64,000 nt of DNA, from assembly GCA_947683625.1 (NCBI GenBank), contig CANTUR010000641.1, positions 1-64,000 on the forward strand. The letters run 5' to 3'. Of this stretch, positions 38,312 to 48,997 are shown piece by piece (within the stretch, counting starts at the first letter, position 1; every line of letters starts with the position of its first letter). Under the pieces are notes generated by a model that saw only the letters and a program-made list of their open reading frames with translations, ran no database searches and was not told the origin of the DNA. A program made the translations under genes and the position numbers. The DNA is from Mallotus nudiflorus (lineage: Eukaryota > Streptophyta > Magnoliopsida > Malpighiales > Euphorbiaceae).

Positions 38312-38364
38312 CAAAAAGTTACTTCCAAAGTAGAAGACAGAAGGGAGGGGACCCACGTATAATG

Positions 38365-38410
38365 CTTCTCCTTTAATTTTTTTTTTTTTCTGAACGAACT
38401 TCTCCTTTAA
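38365..38410 (-). repeat. Poly(T) micro-insertion with 12-bp direct repeats
   Basis: CTTCTCCTTTAA at 38365-38376 and again at 38399-38410 flank a 22-bp core of T13 plus CTGAACGAA. On the minus strand the core reads TTCGTTCAG then A13, resembling the neighbouring insertion at 38282-38301. Confidence 0.6.
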
Positions 38411-38831
38411 ATTTTTGGCAAAAGAGAACATACCATTTTAAATTAATATATACAATGCGCTGTGCTTTTTTCTAAATATTATTCTTTGTTAAATTAATTA
38501 TAATAATATTATTTATAATTTCAACTCTTTCTCTATCCCTATGAGATGCCTTCCTTTTTTATTTTTTTTTACAGGGAACAAAATTCTAGAGTCTAATCTA
38601 AGTTAAAGTGGGCAAATTCCTTTCTAAAAAAAAGTGGACAATTCCGCTACTTTCAGAAAAAAAAAAAAAAAGATAAAATTCTAAAGTCTGATCTAACTTA
38701 AGGTGGACAAATTCCTTTCCCAAAAAAAGAAAAAATAAATAAAAGTGGACAATTCCTCGTAAGTTAAGCCACCAGCACCATCATGTAACATTATACATGC
38801 TGCAAGGCAAGTTTGAGCTTAGGCAGTCTTA

Positions 38832-39571
38832 TGTTATGACCCACAAAGTTTGGTCCGTCCCAAGGCCTGTGGTGCATGCACACGGATGAGGAAATTCGAT
38901 CAAGGCAAGTCAAAGAGGGCTGTTTGTCCCAAGGCCATGCCAAGCGCCTAAGAAAATGCAGCCTTTAGAAAATGCTAGAGGGCTGCTAGAGTTGCTAAAC
39001 TCAAGGGAAAAATACCTAGGCCAAGGAAGGAGTCCAATAGCACATGGGAAGGCTCTAGAGAATTACGAAAAAATAGCAAGGCTGCATGCTATTAGCCATA
39101 TCAAGGAGGCCATCCGGAAACTTCCATCAAGGAGTAAGGGTGCCAACCTTCCGGAAAGTTCTCATGCCTCCAACGCTTACCGCCCATGCTAGGCCATTCG
39201 GCTAGCATCTAGAAACTTCCCTTCCCTTTATACATAACAAAAAGCTTCTAAGGAAAGCTTTGTACATATGCTATTTGTAGAAATGTCTAGAAGAAATAAT
39301 TGTAGCCACACATTGAGGAGGTGAAAAACCTATATAAAGGCCACTCCTCCCATTTGTAAATGATGATGAGAATTTGTGAAGAAATCTAATAAAGCCTCAC
39401 ATTTACTCTCATTCAAGTGCTGCCCAATTTAAGTCCCAAACCTCTTTTTGCCCACTTGCTCACTTATATTCCACTGCGTTTCAACTCTTAGGCTTACTTA
39501 GTTCTACTTCGCCCACATTGTAGGCTAAGTGCCGTGCGTCTTAGCTAACCTCAAAGGCTGAGCACGTGACA
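38832..39571 (+). repeat. 5' LTR of the gag-protease element
   Basis: Begins TGTTATGACCCACAAAG and ends GAGCACGTGACA, 740 bp. It contains a TATA box (39331-39340) and an AATAAA (39388-39393) downstream, which set the likely R region between them. Confidence 0.9.
39331..39340 (+). promoter_or_regulatory. TATA box in the 5' LTR
   Basis: TATATAAAGG, a good plant TATA box, inside an imperfect inverted repeat of GAGGAGGTG and CACTCCTCC. The same box is at 42026-42035 in the 3' LTR. Confidence 0.7.
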
Positions 39572-39573
39572 GG

Positions 39574-39585
39574 TGGTATTAGAGC
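39574..39585 (+). promoter_or_regulatory. Primer binding site (tRNA-iMet) of the gag-protease element
   Basis: TGGTATTAGAGC, one C-to-T change from TGGTATCAGAGC, two bases after the 5' LTR. Confidence 0.9.
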
Positions 39586-39627
39586 AATGGTTTCATCCTA
39601 GATACCGCTGGTTAGAGACTTGAGCAA

Positions 39628-40860
39628 ATGGCAAGCGAGGAAGCTAACGTTGTTGCCAATATAGAGGAACAACAAACTCGTGGCTATGAGGAGGTGCGCT
39701 CACAGCTCAAGCGAAGCAAATCTAAGGCTCCAACGAGAGAGGCAATTGAAACTCACATGGTTAGCTTAGAGAATAGCCTAGCCAATGTTGCTACGACCGT
39801 TGGTGAACTCAGCGACCAGGTGGACAATCTAATCCATGAGAATGTAGAGATCACCAAGGCTACCAAGACCATGATTGAAGAACTTGTCCAAGCCTTTAAA
39901 GGAGAACTATGCTCCTTGACCCAAGAATTTATTGAACTATGCAAGACTCTTCTAAGTGACGTGCATGAGCTTCGTAGGGAAATTGAAGCCATCCGTCGAG
40001 GCAATCCACCCTCAACAAAATACTACCTCAACAAGCACTTTGACCCCACATGGCTTAAAGGTGCCGAAACCAGCCATGTATACTGGTGCACGCAATGCCA
40101 CTATGGTGGAAAATTTCTTGTTTGGCCTAAAATAATATTTTGAGGTGATGAACGTCAAGGATGACTTCTCAAGGATCAGCAATGCTGCCATCTTCCTTAG
40201 GGATGCCGCCGAACTATGGTGGAGACGAAAACACACCGAAAGGGAGAAGGGGCTTTGTGTGATCAATACTTGGAACCAGTTAAAGGCTAAACTTCACAAG
40301 CAATTTGTGCCCCACAATGCCAATGACAAAGTGCTAAGCAAACTTTGGCGTTTGAGGCAAATCGATAGCATTTCGGACTACGTCAAGGAATTCACTACCT
40401 TAATGTTTGAAGCCACTGAACTGTCCAACCAACAACTCCTCTTTAACTTCAAGGATGGGCTAAAAGATTGGACAAAAATGGAGCTTGATCAAAGGAACGT
40501 CAAGACCCTCGATGAAGTAATTGCTGTTGCGGAGTCCATTTGCGACTATACTGCCCATGCTAAGGAAAGATAACCCAACTCTAATAAAAGTAGGGGAGAC
40601 AAGAAGGCCTCTTCAGATTATAATGAAGGACATCCTTGGCACAGACACAAGGACTTGAGGCACAAGGAGACTTAATACCAAAAATTTCATAGTGGAAGCT
40701 CTAAAAAAGACAATGGTCCATCGACTAAGAATGTTGCTATCAAGCCTTCAAAGCCATGTTTTCTCTGCAAAGGGCCACATTGGACATGAGATTATCCAAA
40801 CAAATAGGCCATCAATGCCATTGTGGTAGAATTCAAAAAGGCTCAGTCCTAAGAGGAACC
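39628..40860 (+). pseudogene. gag of the non-autonomous element, broken
   Basis: The ATG at 39628 opens a coiled-coil-rich N-terminal part (LEEs and heptads around residues 45-120) that reads to about 40100. One frameshift follows, and gag continues in the next frame with LRDAAELWWRRKH, the hallmark of the retrotransposon gag core, and FKDGLKDWTKMEL. Stops occur at 40570 and later. A zinc knuckle near 40757-40800 reads CFLC-GPH-Y: its last Cys is Tyr and an Arg codon is a stop. Gag forms the particle that packages the RNA; this copy would not make it. Confidence 0.85.
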
Positions 40861-40888
40861 ATAAGCCTCCATAGGTTCCTTGTAACTT

Positions 40889-41698
40889 GTGGATAATTCA
40901 ACGCAAGATGGCAAAAAACTTGATTCGATGAACTTCCTCCCTAGCATGCAGCCTATGGGAGTGAAAAATCAAGGAGGGCGAATGACCGTCAAGGCTACAA
41001 TTAAAGGAGCCACGGTGACAGCCATACTGGACACAGGTGCTGATGGTGTCTATATGGCGAAGGAATTGGCCAACGAAATTGGCCTGCCATACACTAAGAC
41101 CCACGCCTATGCCGAATGTGTAGGATCCAAGTTTGCCTTCGTGGGTAAAGCATACAAGGTGAGGATTCGTATCGGCGAATGGGAAGGCAAGACTGACATC
41201 TTCATTGCTTCCATTGACAAGAAGCAAATGTACTTGGGAATTGGCTTTCTACATGCTACGAAGGCTATTATGATTCCATATGACAACGCCCTATACTTCG
41301 CACAAAAGGATGGGGTGATACAGGTGCCTGTCGAGGTGGAGCCAAGCGAGAAATATGGGCTTTTTGACATTCGAATCTTGGAGGCACAAAGTGCAAAGGC
41401 GCCAAAGGTTATGCCAAAGACAGCCAGTAATAGTGTGCGAGGAACCTCCCAAGCACACCAACGCCTAAAAGCACCAAGCTCAAAGCGCAACGAGGACGTT
41501 GCGAGCTTAAGTGGGGGAGAGTGTTATAACGTGCGAAGTCTAGCCCGCCCCAAGGCCTGCGGTGCATGCACATGGGTGAGAAAATTCGGCCAAGGCAAGC
41601 CAAAGAGGGCTGCTTGCCACCAAGGCCATGCCAAGTGCCTAGGAAAATGCGGGAAGCCTCTAAAACATGCTAGAGGGCTGTTAGAGTTGCTAAACTAA
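40889..41698 (+). CDS. Retroviral-type aspartic protease of the non-autonomous element
   Basis: Open frame of 269 codons in the same frame as the second gag block, so originally one gag-protease polyprotein; a stop just upstream separates them now. The active-site motif is LDTGADGVYMAKEL at 41027-41068, followed by YLGIGFLHATKAI, equivalent to the ILG region of the family. The frame runs past the polypurine tract (41511-41521) and ends 177 bp inside the 3' LTR, so its last 59 codons are LTR-encoded. The protease would cut the gag polyprotein. Confidence 0.8.
   Translation: MDNSTQDGKKLDSMNFLPSMQPMGVKNQGGRMTVKATIKGATVTAILDTGADGVYMAKELANEIGLPYTKTHAYAECVGSKFAFVGKAYKVRIRIGEWEGKTDIFIASIDKKQMYLGIGFLHATKAIMIPYDNALYFAQKDGVIQVPVEVEPSEKYGLFDIRILEAQSAKAPKVMPKTASNSVRGTSQAHQRLKAPSSKRNEDVASLSGGECYNVRSLARPKACGACTWVRKFGQGKPKRAACHQGHAKCLGKCGKPLKHARGLLELLN
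41511..41521 (+). promoter_or_regulatory. Polypurine tract of the gag-protease element
   Basis: GTGGGGGAGAG immediately before the 3' LTR. Confidence 0.88.
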
Positions 41699-42261
41699 AG
41701 GAAAAAATACCTAGGCCAAGGAAGGAGCCCAAGAGCACATGGGAAGGCTTTAGAGAACTGCAAAAAAATAGCAAGGCTGCATGTTGCTAGCCATGTCAAG
41801 GAGGCCATCCGAAAACTTCCATCAAGGAGCAAGGGTGCCAACCTTCCGAAAAGTTCCCATGCCTCCATTGCTTGCTGCCCATGCTAGGCCATTCGGCCAG
41901 CATCTAGAAACTTCCCTTCCCTTAATACATAACAGGAAGCTTCTAGGGAAAGCTTTGTACATATGCTGTTTGTAGAAATGTCTAGAAGAAATAATTGTAG
42001 CCACACATTGAGGAGGTGAAAAACCTATATAAAGGCCACTCCTCCCATTTGTAAATGATGATGAGAATTTATGAAGAAATCTAAAAAAGCCTCACATTTA
42101 CTCTCATTCAAGTGCTGCCCAATTTTCGTCCCTCTTTTTGCCCACTTGCTCACTTATATTCCACTACGTTCCAACTCTTAGGCTTACTTAGTTATACTTC
42201 GCCCACATTGTAGACTAAGTGCCACGCGTTTTAGCTAACCTCAAAGGCTGAGCATGTGACA
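41522..42261 (+). repeat. 3' LTR of the gag-protease element
   Basis: Begins TGTTATAACGTGCGAAG and ends GAGCATGTGACA. It has the same length as the 5' LTR and is highly similar. The AATAAA of the 5' LTR is AAAAAA here. Confidence 0.9.
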
Positions 42262-42497
42262 CTTAGCTTTTATTTTGGTCTGGACAATTTTGTCGAGTTA
42301 TTGTACTAGCCTTAGGGTATTGTTTTTCTGCAATGCAATTTATTAATTTGTAAAAAAATTATATAAAATTAGTTGCAAATTCATATGTTGTGCGAATTTT
42401 AAATAATATATATATATATTTTAATATAATTATTAAATAATTGTAATAAATTAAAAACTATAAATTAATTAAATATAAATGCAAAAATTTAGAAAGT

Positions 42498-42498
<1 letters not shown>

Positions 42499-42596
<98 letters not shown>
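42499..42596. repeat. (AAT)n microsatellite
   Basis: About 98 bp of uninterrupted AAT repeats. Confidence 0.97.
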
Positions 42597-43014
42597 TGGA
42601 AAAATAAAATAAAAAATAGAAAATAATTGATATATTATACACTTTTACTTATGTTAAATAAAAAGAAAAATATATTTTTAATTAAATAAAAAGTGGATAT
42701 TTTAATTAAAATAAAAGACATAATTTATAATGAAAAATCAGAATAGTAGTTAAATATGTATTTTAAAATAAAAATTTTTATAAATTGAAAAAGGTAGCTA
42801 AATAAATTAAAAATAAAGTATATTACATTTATTTTATTTTATTTTTATTGCTATTATTTTTAAATATAATAGAATTTATTTTGAAACTATTAAATTACCA
42901 TTGGAGTATGCATAGTAGTTATGAAATTTTTTAAAAATAGAACTTTTAATGGTTTAGGAAAAATGATAAGTGATTTGAAATTAAAAAAATAAGTATTATA
43001 TAAAAACTTTTAGA

Positions 43015-43300
43015 ATTTGAATAGTATTAAAATATACATATAGTGTTTTGTTAAAAAATAATACTAAAAAATTATAATAAATATTTTATTTCTAATAAAA
43101 ATCAAAATTTTTAAGAATTTGATACATTATATTTTAATGTGAATATTCAAATATGAAGATAGATATTAGTCAAATTTTTAGCTTATAAAAATAAGGATTT
43201 TTAAGAATTTGACACGTTAGATTTTCGGATGAATGCTCAAATATGAAAATAGACACTTGTTAAATTTTTTAGCTTAATAACTTAAAGGCTCATATTTATT
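43015..43300. repeat. Old AT-rich dispersed repeat, two partial units
   Basis: Shares segments such as TCAAATATGAAGATAGA, GTTTTGTTAAAAAATAATAC and ATTTTTAAGAATTTGA between 43015-43190 and 43187-43300, and with 49040-49260. A further partial unit is 43441-43506, broken by the MULE. Confidence 0.6.
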
Positions 43301-43506
43301 ATAGAATATAGATTATGAAGAGGGACACTTGTCATCATTTTGGCTTAAGAAATTAAAAATAAAATACATCATATAAATTTTATTTTTTTAATTTTTGTTA
43401 CCATAATATTTTAGTTATAATAAGATTAGATTTTAAAAATTATTAGATTAGTACTATAATAGATATTATAGTGCTTTAGTTGAAAAATAATACTAAATAA
43501 ATACAT

Positions 43507-43622
43507 GGGATAATTGCTATTTACCCCTTGAGGTTTGACATATTATACTAAATTCCTGAATTTCTAAAAATACATTTATTCATCCTTGTGATATGTTGAA
43601 ATAAATTAAAAAGTCATTATTG
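43507..43622 (+). repeat. MULE left terminal inverted repeat
   Basis: First 43 bp match the right end except for a few changes, then similarity continues with gaps through the TTGAAATAAATTAAAAAGTCA segment. Confidence 0.87.
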
Positions 43623-44193
43623 TACTGTTTTCGTTAACTGGGTGTTAAAAGGCAATGAAAAGACAAAAATACCCCTTATTTTATTTTGTGCCCTAAATTG
43701 AGATTGAAGTCACTTTAACAATGGAAAAAAAAGAAGAAGTCCCTTTCACAAAATCGAGTGGGTCAACATGTTTCCTTTGTCAGTCTCTCCAAACTGTTGA
43801 CAATTGATTTTCCTTTTCCCCTTTAAAAATTTATCATCATCTTCCCTTTTTTGTTCTTTAGCTTTTATCATTCATCACCTTTATGAAGTTAGCTTTCGTA
43901 CCCATAATGCAATGAAGCTCCATTGTACTTGAAGCTGTTGGAAAAGAAAGTAAAGGTAAGTGAGTGAATAAAATACCACATTAAAGTAGATTTTAATGTT
44001 AGAATCAAAGAGTGCATGAGTAAAATAGTATTTATTTTATTTTGAAACTTGAAAGTTGCGTAAATATTATATTTTATTGTCCAAATGACTGGTGTTTGAA
44101 TATTTTATACTGTTTAGTTATTTGTTTAATGTGTATTGTTTTAGGCTTTTTAAATTTTTTATGATAAAAGATGAATTTTGGCTTTGCATGTAG

Positions 44194-47100
44194 ATGTTGT
44201 ATGCTGAATTGTATTTGGTAGAGGTGGAGTATGAGAGGAATATGAAAATAATGGATAATGTTAATCCATATAAGTATTCCTACATGACATTACTCCAAGA
44301 TGTGTTTCAGATGTTTCTTGAAATTAAGTTTGATTTTTATATATGTGTATTGGGTACTGGTATGCACATTGAGTGTGATGTTGACATAGATATAATGTTT
44401 TGAAAGTATGCTAAAAATCCTTACATTCATATAGCTAGCTGTGTATGAAAGGTTAAACCCAATTAAAATAGTGCACTAAGGTGAGAGTGATGAGGAATTT
44501 GTTAATCTATTTGGTGTAGTTAATCAGGTAGGAAATGTCAATGAGGCTGACATGTCTCACATGCTCCATGATACACCTGAACTGTTAGGTTTAGAAAATT
44601 AAGCAGAAAATGTTAATGAGGCTTACATACCTTAAATGCCCCCTGTTACACCTGAACCTAATGAAGCTTCTGAAATAAAGGAAACACCTAATATAGAACC
44701 TTAGACGGAAGGAGATGAACCACCTGAGATTGAAAATCAGTTTATTAATGAAATTGAAACTGTTGAAAATGCTAGTGGGAGGGAAAAAGGGAGGGGAAAA
44801 GTGGGGAGACTTGCAATAGTTAAGTGCGAAAGAAATACTAGTAGTAGACATAGGGCTACTAGGAAAAATGGTAGAAATAATGACATTGGTTGTGGGGAAC
44901 ATTATGACTTCTCAGATTCGGATGATGTTGAGTGGCTGCATGATGGTGATGAAGCTACTATCAACACATATGAGAATGAGAGCTTGGATGATGATGGTGA
45001 TGATGTTGGGGATGTAATGCTTAATGACAATAATGGCTTTAGTGATTTAAGAGGGGAAACGAGTGATGCAAGTACTGCTTCTGAAGATGAGAGGAGTGGG
45101 GGAGCTAAAAGAAAAAGAGATCCATTCATAAAACTTTTCAGCAAACCTTTTGTTAACCCTGGGAATGGGGAGTTTGAGTTTGAATTGGGGCAAACATTTG
45201 TTGATGTTCATACATTTAGATAAGCCCTTAGGGACTATGGAGTGATTTAATAAGATAAACAATGACAAAACTAGAATGACAATTGAATGTGCAGGGGAAG
45301 GGTGTAAGTAGAGGCTTCATGCCTCAGTCTTATTTGATCAAAATACATTTATGGTAAAAACTTTGAAAGGAGAACACACTTACATTAGGTCAAATTGTAT
45401 TGAAAACTTCAATGCTAACACTACATGGGTTGCTCAAAGGTTGGATGAGTTATTGCAAGTGGACCTTAACATGAGCTATGAGTTGATGCTTAGTGAATTG
45501 AAAAAAAAATGGGGCATAGAGGTGGCAATGTGGCAGTTGTATAGGGCAAGGAGTCAGACTAGGATGGCTAGTGAAGGGAGTCATGAAGATTCTTATAAAC
45601 AATTGATGAAGTACATTGAGCAATTGATGGAATTTAATCCAGGGACCTTTGTCAAGTTGTAATTCTAGCCAAGATAGTCTATAGATGATACACCAACCTT
45701 CAAGTACATGTTTATATGTTTTGAGGCTATAAAGATAGGTTTTTTAGAAGGGTGTAGGCCATTTATAGGTGTGGATGGATGTTTTCTCAAGGGGCCATAT
45801 GGTGGAGTGATGCTATTGGCTGTTGCACTTGATGGCAATAGAGGTGTACTGCCTTTTGCTTTTGCCATTATCAACTCTGAATGCACAGATAGTTGGAAAT
45901 TTTTTATGGACTGTTTGTACTAGTGTATAGGAAGTGATAATAAGGGCATTTCTTACACTTTCATGTCAGATTAACAAAAGGTATATCACTTTTGCCTTTC
46001 TTTTGATTTATTTTACTTGTTTTTGCTTTCTTTTCTTTTATTTTCCACTAGTGTAGTTTCTTTAACTTTCTATCCATTTATTTTACTTGCTTTTAATTTC
46101 TTTTACTTTCTTTTACTTGCTTTATGTATTTTTACTTTGCTTTTAATTTCTTTTTCTTTCTTTTACTTGTTTTTAATTTCTTTACTTTCTTTTGCTTGCT
46201 TTTACATGTTTTTAATTTGCTTTTAATTTTTGTTTCTTTCTTTTACTTACTTGTTTTTAATTTTTTTTACTTGCTTTTGCTTACATAGGGACTGATTATT
46301 GTAATTGAGTGTTGGTTTTTAAGTGTTGCATAGAGATTTTATTGCCAACACATTTTCAATAATTTAAAAAAAAATTTCTGGGATTGTGATTGAGAACTGA
46401 GTTTTGGGCAGCAGCTAGGGCAATATCTGGATATGAATTTTGGTATAAAATCAAAATTATAAAGGCAAAAAATGATGGGAAGGCAACAGATTGGTTGCTT
46501 GCAATACCTTTTTACCAATGGGAAAGACATGCCTTCAATGATCATTCCAAGTGTAATGACATCACAAACAACATGACTGAATCATTTAATGCTTGGGTTA
46601 AAAAGGTCAGAGGTATGTTAATAGTAAGAATTGTTGATTCAATTAGGTAGAACTCAATGGTGAGATTGCATAAAAGATTTGCAAAGTCTTGTACTCGGAA
46701 AAGAGAACTCACATCTATAGCAATAAATAGGCTGAAGCAGATAACCAAAGAAAGCAGAAAATGTTCATTGTTGCATGGGAACAATGCTGAGTTTGAAGTA
46801 TAAGATGTGAAACCAAGATATGCTATGAAGTTAAGAGACAAGATATATAGTTGTCAATTTTGGCCTGTTGCAGGCATGCCTTTCTTTTAACTTCTCCCTT
46901 TATGCTGCTTTCTTTTAACTTTAGGTGTTTTTGGTATATAACTTGTGGCTTTCTTTTACTTTGGACTATTGTAGGCATGACTTATAAGCATGCAGCACTG
47001 TGTATTGGGTATAAGCAAGGAAAGCTTGAAGATTATTGCAATGAATTCTTTTATGTCAAGATATACCAGGTAGCATACAAAAAAGTCATTCATCCTTTGC

Positions 47101-47584
47101 CTGGGCTTGATTTTACATCTGTTGGCCCTAAGACCTTCATCTTACCTCTGGAATTAAAGAGAAATCCTAGCAGACCAAGAAAAAAAAGAATAAGAGAAGC
47201 TGATGAAGTAGGACTTATATTAAAATGAAGCGATCTTGCACCATTAGATGTAAGAACTGCTTACAGCTGGGCCATAACAAAAGATCATGTTAGCATGCAC
47301 CAATAGCTTTAAAGGTAATATGAATTTAAAACTTCATTTAATATGTAATACATTGCTATTTACTAATGCATATAAATATTGTCTTTACATTAGAGTGCAT
47401 TAGTTAGGGGTGGTAGAAGGTCGAGGACTAGCAGGGACACACTGATAGGGCAACACCACCATTACAACAAATTAGGGAGAAAAGTACCCATTCTCAAAGT
47501 GGTTTTCAAGGAGGAAGTAGGTCCAATAAAAGAGTGATTAATGCAAGCCAAATAAGTACTTCTACGCAAGGAGTTGGAATATAG
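44194..47584 (+). pseudogene. MULE transposase (MURA family), degenerate
   Basis: N-terminal part (44194-44450) resembles the start domain of plant MULE transposases. An acidic linker follows, then the MuDR domain with FELGQTFVD (about 45180-45210) before a stop. 45351-45662 is the segment ahead of the catalytic domain. The DDE domain has GVDGCFLKGPYGG (first Asp, 45766-45804), MSD-QK (second Asp, about 45966), HIFNN, and NNMTESFN (Glu, about 46570). The SWIM-like end reads GMTYKHA with the expected Pro-Cys altered. A complete zinc knuckle CKNCLQLGHNKRSC is at about 47249-47290. Introns are likely at 45981-46288 and about 47313-47393, and the terminal stop is 47582-47584. Several in-frame stops disable it. 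The enzyme would cut and move DNA between MULE ends. Confidence 0.87.
45981..46288 (+). other. Intron in the MULE transposase DDE domain
   Basis: AAAAG|GTATATC at the left and TTACATAG|GGACTG at the right join the MSD-QK and GLI residues that are contiguous in the family. The intron is made mostly of TTTTACTTGCTTTTAATTTC-like pyrimidine repeats, and any frame across it is spurious. Confidence 0.75.
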
Positions 47585-47589
47585 TGCTA

Positions 47590-48262
47590 GTTAACTGCAC
47601 GTAAGTTGTTTAGGGATTTTTTGCTAAATGTAAAGCTGATTTTAACAACTTTCTTAATATAGAATTTTGGCTTTTTGGTGGCTTGATAGAGCAACTTAGG
47701 CATATGTCCAAATGAAACTTTGTCTTGGGCATATTTTTTATTTTTTTAGTGGAAGATAAATAATTGATTTTAGGATATATTTTTAGCCAATGTATTGATG
47801 ATCATTGTACCAATCATTAGATATTGATCTTCATGTACAATTGATCACTATTACATAAATGTGAAGCAAGTGTATTTAATAAAATTTGTTATGAAGTTAG
47901 CTTTGGTTTTTTATGCTATTTTGTACTTTTTTTTAATTCAAGTGTGATTTTTTCATTGTTCAATAGGGGGAAAACTATTAATTAAATTATTGACCTAGGG
48001 AGTTTTCAGTATATTATTTACCAACAGAGGGTTCAAGTTGCTAATTTATATCCATTCAGAGGGCCTATATTGGTTGAAAAAATATCAATAATAAACCCAT
48101 TATAAACAAAAATGTGCACCACTTAATATACCATTCATTCATTTTTTGCAAAAACTACATCACTACTACAGTAATGGCAATACAATAAAAAACTACAAAA
48201 AGTACTTCAACCTCCCACTACTGCATTTAATCCCCAATCTCCCCCAAACACCCACATAAAAC
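47590..48262. other. Space between the two convergent MULE genes
   Basis: AT-rich, no gene seen; presumably the 3' UTRs of both genes. Confidence 0.55.
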
Positions 48263-48697
48263 CTATATATTTTTTGATATAATACCCATCATAAATATAA
48301 ACAAACAGATAGAAAAAACCAATACCATCACTAATAAAGATCTCATAAAACCCAAAGCAAGCTCAACACCTTCCATTTTTCCCAGCAAAATCTTGTTCTC
48401 AGCCTTCAATTCTTCAACATCTTCCTTCAAATCATTAAGATCCTCAACATTAACTCTCTTTCTATACCTTGATCTTGAATACACACTGCAATTGCTATGA
48501 CTTGTTGCAAATGATGCGGTAGGAATGCACCATCCAATAAATGTGCCACAATTGTTATCTTTGTAGTAATAGAACAACTTGTTCTTGTTTTCTTTAGATT
48601 CTGAAATTCTGATGCTAGCTCATTTCCCGCACTTACAATTTTTGTTCAAATATCTTTCTTCTCATCCATCATTGTTGCTTGAACCACCACTAGCCAT
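48263..48697 (-). pseudogene. GRF zinc-finger, coiled-coil, transmembrane protein (At4g04775-like) in the MULE
   Basis: Minus-strand gene from an ATG at 48695-48697 (MASGGSSNN) to a stop at 48263-48265. Residues CKCGK, then SESKENKN, FYYYK, CGTFIGW follow the GRF zinc-finger pattern (Cys-x-Cys-Gly, Arg/Phe-Tyr-Cys, Cys-x-Phe-x-x-Trp); one Cys of the pattern is Tyr. Two stops interrupt the first 33 codons. Then comes a charged coiled coil (LNDLKEDVEELKAENKILL) and a hydrophobic C-terminal segment (LLVMVLVFSICLFIFMMG) that should span a membrane. The order resembles the small plant GRF family typified by At4g04775. It lies inside the TIRs and faces the transposase gene, as mudrB faces mudrA in maize MuDR, but it is unrelated in sequence as far as I can tell. 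Confidence 0.72.
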
Positions 48698-48869
48698 GTC
48701 AAATACAAACCCTAGCTTTGTTTTTATTTTCTTTTTGAGTAAGAAGTTGAAGAACACAGGAAGTGAATGAAATCACACCGTTCACATTGTTTAAGTATCA
48801 TATATTCAAAGGTTAATTTTGACTTTTCCTTTGGTTTATTTCAATTTGACCTCTTTTTTATGGTTGATT

Positions 48870-48988
48870 GTCAAAATGCCCTTACAGAATGATAAAGGAG
48901 TTTATTTCACCAAATTACAGGGACGAATAAAATATATTATGAAGTAGTATAATATGTCAAACCTTAGGGGATAAATAGCAATTATCCC
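48870..48988 (-). repeat. MULE right terminal inverted repeat
   Basis: On the minus strand begins GGGATAATTGCTATTTATCC and matches the left TIR, including GGTTTGACATATTATACTA. Confidence 0.87.
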
Positions 48989-48997
48989 TAAATATAT

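Larger units (their letters stand above)
37958..38831. other. Region upstream of SDR copy 2, T-rich with small duplications
   Basis: No gene. 37975-38110 matches the upstream region of copy 1, and 38160-38220 plus 38400-38450 match 36290-36360 with about 170 bp extra in between. That extra part contains two short poly(T) insertions with direct repeats (38272-38311, 38365-38410). 38585-38657 and 38679-38757 are an imperfect direct duplication sharing ATTCTAGAGTCTAATCTAAG-like and GTGGACAATTCC segments around A runs. Confidence 0.6.
38832..42261 (+). mobile_element. Non-autonomous gag-protease LTR element (TR-GAG type)
   Basis: Two 740-bp LTRs (38832-39571 and 41522-42261), an initiator-Met primer site, a gag and aspartic protease coding region, and a polypurine tract before the 3' LTR, 3430 bp in all. 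CTTA at 38828-38831 and 42262-42265 is a probable 4-bp target duplication. There is no RT, RNase H or integrase and no room for them in the 1.95-kb interior, so it must rely on proteins from another element. Plant elements of this kind have been called TR-GAG. Both LTRs carry a TATATAAAGG box. Confidence 0.87.
42266..43497. other. AT-rich intergenic DNA left of the MULE
   Basis: No gene. It contains a long (AAT)n array and copies of an old AT-rich repeat also found right of the MULE. Confidence 0.7.
43507..48988 (+). mobile_element. Mutator-like element (MULE) with two genes
   Basis: Ends are inverted repeats starting GGGATAATTGCTATTTA, clear over about 115 bp on each side. They are flanked by a 9-bp target duplication TAAATACAT (43498-43506) and TAAATATAT (48989-48997), one mismatch, which is the MULE signature size. 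Inside are a MURA-type transposase gene on the plus strand and a convergent GRF-zinc-finger gene on the minus strand, 5482 bp in all. The transposase has stops, so this copy is probably inactive. Confidence 0.9.

Noticed and set aside
46017..46226. Hydrophobic open frame that looks like a membrane protein
   Set aside because: It lies within the pyrimidine-rich intron of the MULE transposase (45981-46288).
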